This document shows, in pieces, positions 37,101-49,300 of a stretch of 64,000 nucleotides of DNA; positions within the stretch are counted from its first letter, which is position 1; every line of letters starts with the position of its first letter. The notes under the pieces were generated by a model. That model was not told where the DNA came from and made no database searches. It saw nothing but the letters and a program-made list of their open reading frames with translations. Made by a program: the position numbers and the translations under genes. The stretch comes from Hyperoodon ampullatus (Eukaryota; Chordata; Mammalia; Artiodactyla; Ziphiidae), in assembly GCA_949752795.1 (NCBI GenBank), contig CATKHW010000012.1, positions 248,001-312,000 on the forward strand. Reading direction: 5' to 3'.

Positions 37101-39275
37101 CAACTTGGAGAGACAGCCCCTTTAACCTCCTGGTTCGCACAGGTTGCCAATTTGGCAGAGGATGAAAGGGAAGAGGGAGAACCAATGAGAGAGTAGCTGT
37201 TAGGCATTTGGACGGGCACATATCACTGTAATTTCCCGGCAGGAAGAAGAATTAACCAAAGTCTCAGCCACCCACCGGGAATCAGTATAGATCCTGAACC
37301 AAAATTTTGGACTTGCGGTCAGCTCACCAAAAACGAGTTGAATAATGGAGCTCAGGGGCACAGCAATTCACAAACTGGCCGAGTAATAAAGGACAACTAT
37401 CGTACAAAAATCTGTTGAGGGAAGGCAATGAGGTGGAATTGAAAGCGTGGCAGAATAGCAGGAAACAGATTTCAAGAGGTACGTTGGAATCGCCTTTAAA
37501 GCACAGGAAGAGGGGCACAACTTCGACAATGATGCACTTGGCAAAAAAGGGCGTATGCATTTTCTCCTGAATACATTCAGGAGAAAACGCATACGCCCTT
37601 TTTGGCCAAGCAAGCAAGCGGGCAATGCAAATCTGCACTACAAAGAAGTATCACTTCCCACCAGTCAAAAGGGACATCCACAAAATGTGTAAAAACCAGA
37701 AAGGCAAGACAGGCCCTGGAGAACAGGGAGCCTTGTTATGCTGATGGGCGGGATGTAAATTGCCAACTGCCTCTCTGGAGGAGTGCATTGTGTTCCCTAA
37801 AACAAGTAAACAACAGAGCTACAGAGCCAAGGGCACTTCCAGTCTAGGGAATATACCTGGGAAAAACTGAAAATCAAAAATCACAGCCACCCCAAAATTT
37901 AGGGCTGCACTGCTTACAAGGACCTCAACTTGGGTACACCTTAAATATCCCAGGAAATATAAAAATGGTTCAAAAAATTGTGGTACTTACGTACGATGGA
38001 ATATCCCTCAGCCATGAAATCAATGTCATAAGACCAGTAGCAGCAAAATGGGTGGATTCAGGTACGATGATTCTAAGTGAAATAAGTTACAGAGAAAAAG
38101 AAACTTATCATAGGTTATCACTTATGAAGATCCTGTAAACATGGCTACACTTGAACTGAGTTAGGAAAGAGAACAGTGTCTCACATTTAGAAAACACTCT
38201 TATGCCTGCTTAAGGGGGAAGGAGAGGTGGGGTGATGCATAAAACCAGAGTTTGATATAAGCACAGGTACCGTTCCAAAAACCAACTATGGAATAGACAA
38301 GACCTACACCTTCCTCAGTGAAAGGGACTCAAAACCCCATATTTCCCGCAGAGGAATATATCTGACTAGTAAGAATCTTAAAACCTATGTATTGATATGT
38401 CTCCGTAAGGGAATCAAGTGTGTCTAGACTGGCATAAACATGGCAGCGAGAATCAGCTCAAACCCACTATAAAAAAGGAATTTCAAAAACAAAACAAAAA
38501 AACTGGGAAATTCTTTACAATTCCTTCAGGGTCTCTGATGAAACCTGGAATGACCCTATCTACAACGACAGCTGGATGTGGCATAAGACTGGACACTTTG
38601 GACTGAGAGGATTGGTGAGATTCGGTGAACAAATGCAGACCATTTAAAGCAATAATGCATGGCACACATTCCATGGGTCCCAACTCTCCAGGTTGAAGGG
38701 AATATTACTACAGTTATAACATGTACGGGAAACCTAGAGAATGGACACACTGTGAATACGAAAGGTTTCTAAAACTCAACGAATAGTCCCTCTCCTGGTG
38801 CTCCGGTTTGACTTTCCATCTGCTTTACTATCAACCTCCCAACTTGGAGAGACAGCCCCTTTAACCTCCTGGTTCGCACAGGTTGCCAATTTGGCAGAGG
38901 ATGAAAGGGAAGAGGGAGAACCAATGAGAGAGTAGCTGTTAGGCATTTGGACGGGCACATATCACTGTAATTTCCCGGCAGGAAGAAGAATTAACCAAAG
39001 TCTCAGCCCCCCACCGGGAACCAGTATAGGTGCTGAACCAAAATTTTGGACTTGCGGTCAGCTCACCTAAAACGAGTTGAAAAATGGAGCTCAGGGGCAC
39101 AGCAATTCACAAACTGGCCGAGTAATAAAGGACAACTATCGTCCAAATATCTGTTGAGGGAAGGCAACGAGGCGGACTTGAAAGCGAGGCAGAATAGCAG
39201 GAAACAGATTTCAAGAGGTACGTTGGAATCGCCTTTAAAGCACAGGAAGAGCGGCACAACTTCGACAATGATGCA

Positions 39276-39349
39276 CTTGGCCAAAAAGGGCGTATGCGTT
39301 TTCTCCTGAATATATTCAGGAGAAAACGCATACGCCCTTTTTGGCCAAG
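39276..39349. repeat. Perfect 74-bp palindrome (satellite monomer)
   Basis: Same structure as 34059-34132, all 37 pairs matched. Copies with one to three mismatched pairs are at 35798, 37537, 41015, 42754, 47970, 49710, 51449, 54926, 56663, 58403, 60142, 61880 and 63617 (start positions, each 74 bp). Confidence 0.97.
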
Positions 39350-39360
39350 CAAGCAAGCGG

Positions 39361-40242
39361 GCAATGCAAATCTGCACTACAAAGAAGTATCACTTCCCAC
39401 CGGTCAAAAGGGACATCCACAAAATGTGTAAAAACCAGAAAGGCAAGACAGGCCCTGGAGAACAGGGAGCCTTGTTATGCTGATTGGCGGGATGTAAATT
39501 GCCAACTGCCTCTCTGGAGGAGTGCATTGTGTTCCCTAAAACAAGTAAACAACAGAGCTACAGAGCCAAGGGCACTTCCAGTCTAGGGAATATACCTTGG
39601 GAAAACTGAAAATCAAAAAGACACAGCCACCCCAAAATTTAGGGCTGCACTGCTTACAAGGACCTCAACTTGGGTACACCTTAAATATCCGAGGAAATAT
39701 CAAAATGGTTCAAAAAATTGTGGTACTTTCATACGATGGAATATCCCTCAGCCATGAAATCAATGTCATAAGACCAGTAGCAGCAAAATGGGTGGATTCA
39801 GGTACGATGATTCTAAGTGAAATAAGTCACAGAGAAAAAGAAACTTATCATAAGATATCACTTATGAAGATCCTGTAAACATGGCTACACTTGAACTGAG
39901 TTAGGAAAGAGAACAGTGTCTCACATTTAGAAAACACTCTTATGCCTGCTTAAGGGGGAAGGAGAGGTGGGGTGATGCATAAAACCAGAGTTTGATATAA
40001 GCACAGGTACCGTTCCAAAAAGCAACTATGGAATAGACAAGACCTACACCTTCCTCAGTGAAAGGGACTCAAAACCCCATATTTCCCGCAGAAGAATATA
40101 TCTGACTAGTAAGAATCTTAAAACCTATGTATTGATATGTCTCCGTAAGGGAATCAAGTGTGTCTAGACTGGCATAAACATGGCACCGAGAATCAGCTCA
40201 AACCCACTATAAAAAGGAATTTCAAAAACAAAACAAAAAAAC
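39361..40242 (+). mobile_element. L1-derived half of the satellite monomer (representative copy)
   Basis: Starting a few bases right of the palindrome, the order follows the L1 ORF2 end and 3' UTR. It has 'gcaatgcaaatc..actacaaag.agtatcact', a 'gatgtaaattgcc' stretch near 39491, 'ctgcactgcttacaa' near 39644, 'gatggaatatccctcagcca' near 39735, 'aagtgaaataagtcac' near 39814, 'aagatatcacttatg' near 39851 and an A-rich close (about 40219-40242). The reading frame is destroyed. All monomers carry it at the same place, so L1 was captured before amplification. The remaining ~770 bp (40243-41014) show no clear L1 similarity. Confidence 0.75.
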
Positions 40243-43200
40243 TGGGAAATTCTTTACAATTCCTTCAGGGTCTCTGATGAAACCTGGAATGACCCTATCT
40301 ACAACGACAGCTGGATGTGGCATAAGGCTGGACACTTTGGACTGAGAGGATTGGTGAGATTGGTTGAACAAATGCAGACCATTTAAAGCAATAGTGCTTG
40401 GCACACATTTCATGGGTCCCAACTCTCCAGGTTGAAGGGAATATTACTACAGTTATAACATGTACGGGAAACCTAGAGAACGGACACACTGTGAATACGA
40501 AAGGTTTCTAAAACTCAACGAATAGTCCCTCTCCTGGTGCTCCGGTTTGACTTTCCACCTTCTTTACTATCAACCTCCCAACTTGGAGAGACAGCCCCTT
40601 TAACCTCCTGGTTGGCACAGGTTGCCAATTTGGCAGAGGATGAAAGGGAAGAGGGAGAACAAATGAGAGAGTAGCTGATAGGCATTTGGACGGGCACATA
40701 TCACTGTAATTTCCCGGCAGGAAGAAGAATTAACCAAAGTCTCAGCCCCCCACCGGGAACCAGCATAGGTCCTGAACCAAAATTTTGGACCTGCGGTCAG
40801 CTCACCAAAAACGAGTTGAAAAATGGAGCTCAGGGGCACAGCAATTCACAAACTGGCCGAGTAATAAAGGACAACTATCGTCCAAAAATCTGTTGAGGGA
40901 AGGCAACGAGGCGGACTTGAAAGCGAGGCAGAATAGCAGGAAACAGATTTCAAGAGGTACGTTGGAATCACCTTTAAAGCACCGGATGAGGGTCACAACG
41001 TCGACAATGATGCACGTGGCCAAAAAGGGCGTATGCGTTTTCTCCTGAATATATTCAGGAGAAAACGCATACGCCCTTTTTGGCCAAGCAAGCAATCGGG
41101 CAATGCAAATCTGCACTACAAAGAAGTATCACTTACCACCGGTCAAAAGGGACATCCACAAAATGTGTAAAAACCAGAAAGGCAAGACAGGCCCTGGAGA
41201 ACAGGGAGCCTTGTTATGCTGATGGGCGGGATGTAAATTGCCAACTGCCTCTCTGGAGGAGTACACTGTGTTCCCTAAAACAAGTAAAGAACAGAGCTAC
41301 AGAGCCAAGGGCACTTCCAGTCTAGGGAATATACCTTGGGAAAACTGAAAATCAATAAGACAGAGCCACTCCAAAATTTAGGGCTGCACTGCTTATAAGG
41401 ACCTCAACTTGGGTACACCTTAAATATCCCAGGAAATATAAAATTGGTTCAAAAAATTGTGGTACTTACGTACGATGGAATATCCCTCAGCCATGAAATC
41501 AATGTCATAAGACCAGTAGCAGTAAAATGGGTGGATTCAGGTACGATGATTCTAAGTGAAATAAGTCACAGAGAAAAAGAAACTTATCATAAGATATCAC
41601 TTATGAAGATCCTGTAAACATGGCTACACTTGAACTGAGTTAGGAAAGAGAACAGTGTCTCACATTTAGAAAACACTCTTATGCCTGCTTAAGGGGGAAG
41701 GAGAGGTGGGGTGATGCATAAAACCAGAGTTTGATATAAGCACAGGTACCGTTCCAAAAGCCAACTATGGAATACACAAGACCTACACCTTCCTCAGTGA
41801 AAGGGACTCAAAACCCCATATTTCCTGCAGAGGAATATATCTGACTAGTAAGAATCTTAAAACCTATGTATTGATATGTCTCCGTAAGGGAATCAAGTGT
41901 GTCTAGACTGGCATAAACATGGCAGCGAGAATCAGCTCAAACCCACTATAAAAAGGAATTTCAAAAACAAAACAAAAAAACTGGGAAATTCTTTACAATT
42001 CCTTCAGGGTCTCTGATGAAACCTGGAATGACCCTATCTACAACGACAGCTGGATGTGGCATAAGACTGGACACTTTGGACTGAGAGGATTGGTGAGATT
42101 GGGTGAACAAATGCAGACCATTTAAAGCAATAATGCATGGCACACATTCCATGTGTCCCAACTCTCCAGGTTGAAGGGAATATTACTACAGTTATAACAT
42201 GTACGGGAAACCTAGAGAACGGACACACTGTGAATACGAAAGGTTTCTAAAACTCAACGAATAGTCCCTCTCCTGGTGCTCCGGTTTGACTTTCCATCTG
42301 CTTTACTATCAACCTCCCAACTTGGAGAGACAGCCCCTTTAACCTCCTGGTTCGCACAGGTTGCCAATTTGGCAGAGGATGAAAGGGAAGAGGGAGAACC
42401 AATGAGAGAGTAGCTGTTAGGCATTTAGACGGGCACATATCACTGTAATTTCCTGGCAGGAAGAAGAATTAACCGAAGTCTCAGCCCCCCACCGGGAACC
42501 AGTATAGGTGCTGAACCAAAATTTTGGACTTGCGGTCAGCTCACCTAAAACGAGTTGAAAAATGGAGCTCAGGGGCACAGCAATTCACAAACTGGCCGAG
42601 TAATAAAGGACAACTATCGTCCAAATATCTGTTGAGGGAAGGCAACGAGGTGGACTTGAAAGCGAGGCAGAATAGCAGGAAACAGATTTCAAGAGGTACG
42701 TTGGAATCGCCTTTAAAGCACAGGAAGAGCGGCACAACTTCGACAATGATGCACTTGGCCAAAAAGGGCGTATGCGTTTTCTCCTGAATATATTCAGGAG
42801 AAAACGCATACGCACTTTTTGGCCAAGCAAGCAAGCGGGCAATGCAAATCTCCACTACAAAGAAGTATCACTTCCCACCGGTCAAAAGGGACATCCACAA
42901 AATGTGTAAAAACCAGAAAGGCAAGACAGGCCCTGGAGAACAGGGAGCCTTGTTATGCTGATGGGCGGGATGTAAATTGCCAACTGCCTCTCTGGAGGAG
43001 TGCATTGTGTTCCCTAAAACAAGTAAACAACAGAGCTACAGAGCCAAGGGCACTTCCAGTCTAGGGAATATACCTTGGGAAAACTGAAAATCAAAAAGAC
43101 ACAGCCACCCCAAAATTTAGGGCTGCACTGCTTACAAGGACCTCAACTTGGGTACACCTTAAATATCCCAGGAAATATAAAAATGGTTCAAAAAATTGTG

Positions 43201-44490
43201 GTACTTACGTACGATGGAATATCCCTCAGCCATGAAATCAATGTCATAAGACCAGTAGCAGCAAAATGGGTGGATTCAGGTACGATGATTCTAAGTGAAA
43301 TAAGTCACAGAGAAAAAGAAACTTATCATAAGATATCACTTATGAAGATCCTGTAAACATGGCTACACTTGAACTGAGTTAGGAAAGAGAACAGTGTCTC
43401 ACATTTAGAAAACACTCTTATGCCTGCTTAAGGGGGAAGGAGAGGTGGGGTGATGCATAAAACCAGAGTTTGATATAAGCACAGGTACCGTTCCAAAAAC
43501 CAACTATGGAATAGGCAAGACCTACACCTTCCTCACTGAAAGGGACTCAAAACCCCATATTTCCCGCAGAGGAATATATCTGACTAGTAAGAATCTTAAA
43601 ACCTATGTATTGATATGTCTCCATAAGGGAACCAAGTGTGTCTAGACTGGCATAAACATGGCAGCGAGAATCAGCTCAAACCCACTATAAAAAGGAATTT
43701 CAAAAACAAAACAAAAAACTGGGAAATTCTTTACAATTCATTCAGAGTCTCTGATGAAACCTGGACTGACCCTATCTACAACGACAGCTGGATGTGGCAT
43801 AAGGCGGGACACTTGGACTGAGAGGATTGGTGAGATTGGGTGAACAAATGCAGAACCTTTAAAGCATTAATGCATGGCACTCATTCCATGGGTCCCAACT
43901 CTCCAGGTTGAAGGGAATATTACTACAGTTATAACATGTACGGGAAACCTAGAGAACGGACACACTGTGAATACGAAAGGTTTCTAAAACTCAACGAATA
44001 GTCCCTCTCCTGGTGCTCCGGTTTGACTTTCCACCTGCTTTACTATCAACCTCCCAACTTGGAGAGACAGCCCCTTTAACCTCCTGGTTCGCACAGGTTG
44101 CCAATTTGGCAGAGGATGAAAGGGAAGAGGGAGAACCAATGAGAGAGTAGCTGTTAGGCATTTGGACGGGCACATATCACTGTAATTTGCCGGCAGGAAG
44201 AAGAATTAACCAAAGTCTCAGCCACCCACCGGGAATCAGTATAGATCCTGAACCAAAATTTTGGACTTGCGGTCAGCTCACCAAAAACGAGTTGAAAAAT
44301 GGAGCTCAGGGGCACAGCAATTCACAAACTGGCCGAGTAATAAAGGACAACTATCGTCCAAAAATCTGTTGAGGGAAGGCAATGAGGCGGACTTGAAAGC
44401 GAGGCAGAATAGCAGGAAACAGATTTCAAGAGGTACGTTGGAATCGCCTTTAAAGCACAGGAAGAGGGGCACAACTTCGACAATGATGCA

Positions 44491-44564
44491 CTTGGCCAAA
44501 AAGGGCGTATGCGTTTTCTCCTGAATATATTCAGGAGAAAACGCATACGCCCTTTTTGGCCAAG
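44491..44564. repeat. Perfect 74-bp palindrome (satellite monomer)
   Basis: All 37 pairs matched. Confidence 0.97.
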
Positions 44565-46229
44565 CAAGCAAGTGGGCAATGCAAATCTGCACTACAAAGA
44601 AGTATCACTTCCCACCGGTCAAAAGGGACATCCACAAAATGTGTAAAAACCAGAAAGGCAAGACAGGCCCTGGAGAACAGGGAGCCTTGTTATGCTGATG
44701 GGCGGGATGTAAATTGCCAACTGCCTCTCTGGAGGAGTGCATTGTGTTCCCTAAAACAAGTAAACAACAGAGCTACAGAGCCAAGGGCACTTCCAGTCTA
44801 GGGAATATACCTGGGAAAAACTGAAAATCAATAAGACAGAGCAACCCCAAAATTTTGGGCTGCACTGCTTACAAGGACCTCAACTTGGGTACACCTTAAA
44901 TATCCCAGGAAATATAAAAATGGTTCAAAAAATTGTGGTACGTACGTACGATGGAATATCCCTCAGCCATGAAATCAATGTCATAAGACCAGTAGCAGCA
45001 AAATGGGTGGATTCAGGTACGATGATTCTAAGTGAAATAAGTCACAGAGAAAAAGAAACTTATCATAGGTTATCACTTATGAAGATCCTGTAAACATGGC
45101 TACACTTGAACTGAGTTAGGAAAGAGAACAGTGTCTCACATTTAGAAAACACTCTTATGCCTGCTTAAGGGGGAAGGAGAGGTGGGGTGATGCATAAAAC
45201 CAGAGTTTGATATAAGCACAGGTACCGTTCCAAAAACCAACTATGGAATAGACAAGACCTACACCTTCCTCAGTGAAAGGGACTCAAAACCCCATATATC
45301 CCGCAGAGGAATATATCTGACTAGTAAGAATCTTAAAACCTATGTATTGATATGTCTCCGTAAGGGAATCAAGTGTGTCTAGAATGGCATAAATATGGCA
45401 GCGAGAATCAGCTCAAACCCACTATAAAAAGGAATTTCAAAAATAAAACAAAAAAACTGGGAAATTCTTTACAATTCCTTCAGGGTCTCTGATGAAACCT
45501 GAAATGACCCTATCTACAATGACAGCTGGATGTGGCATAAGGCTGGACACTTGGGACTGAGAGGATTGGTGAGCCTGGGTGAGCAAATGCAGACCCTTTA
45601 AAGCAATAATGCATGGCACACATTCCATGGGTCCCAACTCTCCAGGTTGAAGGGAATATTACTACAGATATAACATGTACGGGAAACCTAGAGAACGGAC
45701 ACACTGTGAATACGAAAGGTTTCTAAAACTCAACGAATAGTCCCTCTCCTGGTGCTCCGGTTTGACTTTCCATCTGCTTTATTATCAACCTCCCAACTTG
45801 GAGAGACAGCCCCTTTAACCTCCTGGTTCGCACAGGTTGCCAATTTGGCAGAGGATGAAAGGGAAGAGGGAGAACCAATGAGAGAGTAGCTGTTAGGCAT
45901 TTGGACGGGCACATATCACTGTAATTTGCCGGCAGGAAGAAGAATTAACCAAAGTCTCAGCCACCCACCGGGAATCAGTATAGATCCTGAACCAAAATTT
46001 TGGACTTGCGGTCAGCTCACCAAAAACGAGTTGAAAAATGGAGCTCAGGGGCACAGCAATTCACAAACTGGCCGAGTAATAAAGGATAACTATCGTCCAA
46101 AAATCTGTTGAGGGAAGGCAATGAGGCGGACTTGAAAGCGAGGCAGAATAGCAGGAAACAGATTTCAAGAGGTACGTTGGAATCGCCTTTAAAGCACAGG
46201 AAGAGGGGCACAACTTCGACAATGATACA

Positions 46230-46303
46230 CTTGGCCAAAAAGGGCGTATGCGTTTTCTCCTGAATATATTCAGGAGAAAACGCATACGCCCTTTTTGGCC
46301 AAG
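46230..46303. repeat. Perfect 74-bp palindrome (satellite monomer)
   Basis: All 37 pairs matched. The next copy (47970-48043) has a single C-to-T change in the left arm, which otherwise resembles this monomer closely. Confidence 0.97.
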
Positions 46304-49300
46304 CAAGCAAGCGGGCAATGCAAATCTGCACTACAAAGAAGTATCACTTCCCACCGGTCAAAAGGGACATCCACAAAATGTGTAAAAACCAGAAAGGCAA
46401 GACAGGCCCTGGAGAACAGGGAGCCTTGTTATGCTGATGGACGGGATGTAAATTGCCAACTGCCTCTCTGGAGGAGTGCATTGTGTTCCCTAAAACAAGT
46501 AAACAACAGAGCTACAGAGCCAAGGGCACTTCCAGTCTAGGGAATATACCTTGGGAAAACTGAAAATCAAAAAGACACAGCCACCCCAAAATTTAGGGCT
46601 GCACTGCTTACAAGGACCTCAACTTGGGTACACCTTAAATATCCCAGGAAATATAAAAATGGTTCAAAAAATTGTGGTACTTACGTACGATGGAATATCC
46701 CTCAGCCATGAAATCAATGTCATAAGACCAGTAGCAGCAAAATGGGTGGATTCATGTACGATGATTCCAAGTGAAATAAGTCACACAGAAAAAGAAACTT
46801 ATCATAAGATATCACTTATGAAGATCCTGTAAACATGGCTACACTTGAACTGAGTTAGGAAAGAGAACAGTGTCTCACATTTAGAAAACACTCTTATGCC
46901 TGCTTAAGGGGGAAGGAGAGGTGGGGTGATGCATAAAACCAGAGTTTGATATAAGCACAGGTACCGTTCCAAAAACCAACTATGGAATAGACAAGACCTA
47001 CACCTTCCTCAGTGAAAGGGACTCAAAACCCCATATTTCCCGCAGAGGAATATATCTGACTAGTAAGAATCTTAAAACCTATGTATTGATATGTCTCCGT
47101 AAGGGAATCAAGTGTGTCTAGACTGGCATAAACATGGCAGCGAGAATCAGCTCAAACCCACTATAAAAAGGAATTTCAAAAACAAAACAAAAAAAACTGG
47201 GAAATTCTTTACAATTCCTTCAGGGTCTCTGATGAAACCTGAAATGACCCTATCTACAATGACAGCTGGATGTGGCATAAGGCTGGACACTTGGGACTGA
47301 GAGGATTGGTGAGCCTGGGTGAGCAAATGCAGACCCTTTAAAGCAATAATGCATGGCACACATTCCATGGGTCCCAACTCTCCAGGTTGAAGGGAATATT
47401 ACTACAGATATAACATGTACGGGAATCCTAGAGAACGGACACACTGTGAATACGAAAGGTTTCTAAAACTCAACGAATAGTCCCTCTCCTGGTGCTCCGG
47501 TTTGACTTTCCATCTGCTTTATTATCAACCTCCCAACTTGGAGAGACAGCCCCTTTAACCTCCTGGTTCGCACAGGTTGCCAATTTGGCAGAGGATGAAA
47601 GGGAAGAGGGAGAACCAATGAGAGAGTAGCTGTTAGGCATTTGGACGGGCACATATCTCTGTAATTTGCCGGCAGGAAGAAGAATTAACCAAAGTCTCAG
47701 CCACCCACCGGGAATCAGTATAGATCCTGAACCAAAATTTTGGACTTGCGGTCAGCTCACCAAAAACGAGTTGAAAAATGGAGCTCAGGGGCACAGCAAT
47801 TCACAAACTGGCCGAGTAATAAAGGACAACTATCGTCCAAAAATCTGTTGAGGGAAGGCAATGAGGCGGACTTGAAAGCGAGGCAGAATAGCAGGAAACA
47901 GATTTCAAGAGGTACGTTGGAATCGCCTTTAAAGCACAGGAAGAGGGGCACAACTTCGACAATGATACACTTGGCCAAAAAGGGCGTATGCGTTTTTTCC
48001 TGAATATATTCAGGAGAAAACGCATACGCCCTTTTTGGCCAAGCAAGCAAGCGGGCAATGCAAATCTGCACTACAAAGAAGTATCACTTCCCACCGGTCA
48101 AAAGGGACATCCACAAAATGTGTAAAAACCAGAAAGGCAAGACAGGCCCTGGAGAACAGGGAGCCTTGTTATGCTGATGGACGGGATGTAAATTGCCAAC
48201 TGCCTCTCTGGAGGAGTGCATTGTGTTCCCTAAAACAAGTAAACAACAGAGCTACAGAGCCAAGGGCACTTCCAGTCTAGGGAATATACCTTGGGAAAAC
48301 TGAAAATCAAAAAGACACAGCCACCCCAAAATTTAGGGCTGCACTGCTTACAAGGACCTCAACTTGGGTACACCTTAAATATCCCAGGAAATATAAAAAT
48401 GGTTCAAAAAATTGTGGTACTTACGTACGATGGAATATCCCTCAGCCATGAAATCAATGTCATAAGACCAGTAGCAGCAAAATGGGTGGATTCAGGTACG
48501 ATGATTCTAAGTGAAATAAGTCACACAGAAAAAGAAACTTATCATAAGATATCACTTATGAAGATCCTGTAAACATGGCTACACTTGAACTGAGTTAGGA
48601 AAGAGAACAGTGTCTCACATTTAGAAAACACTCTTATGCCTGCTTAAGGGGGAAGGAGAGGTGGGGTGATGCATAAAACCAGAGTTTGATATAAGCACAG
48701 GTACCGTTCCAAAAACCAACTATGGAATAGACAAGACCTACACCTTCCTCAGTGAAAGGGACTCAAAACCCCATATTTCCCGCAGAGGAATATATCTGAC
48801 TAGTAAGAATCTTAAAACCTATGTATTGATATGTCTCCGTAAGGGAATCAAGTGTGTCTAGACTGGCATAAACATGGCAGCGAGAAGCAGCTCAAACCCA
48901 CTATAAAAAGGAATTTCAAAAACAAAACAAAAAAAACTGGGAAATTCTTTACAATTCCTTCAGGGTCTCTGATGAAACCTGAAATGACCCTATCTACAAT
49001 GACAGCTGGATGTGGCATAAGGCTGGACACTTGGGACTGAGAGGATTGGTGAGACTGGGTGAGCAAATGCAGACCCTTTAAAGCAATAATGCATGGCACA
49101 CATTCCATGGGTCCCAACTCTCCAGGTTGAAGGGAATATTACTACAGATATAACATGTACGGGAATCCTAGAGAACGGACACACTGTGAATACGAAAGGT
49201 TTCTAAAACTAAATGAATAGTCCCTCTCCTGGTGCTCCGGTTTGACTTTCCATCTGCTTTATTATCAACCTCCCAACTTGGAGAGACAGCCACTTTAACC

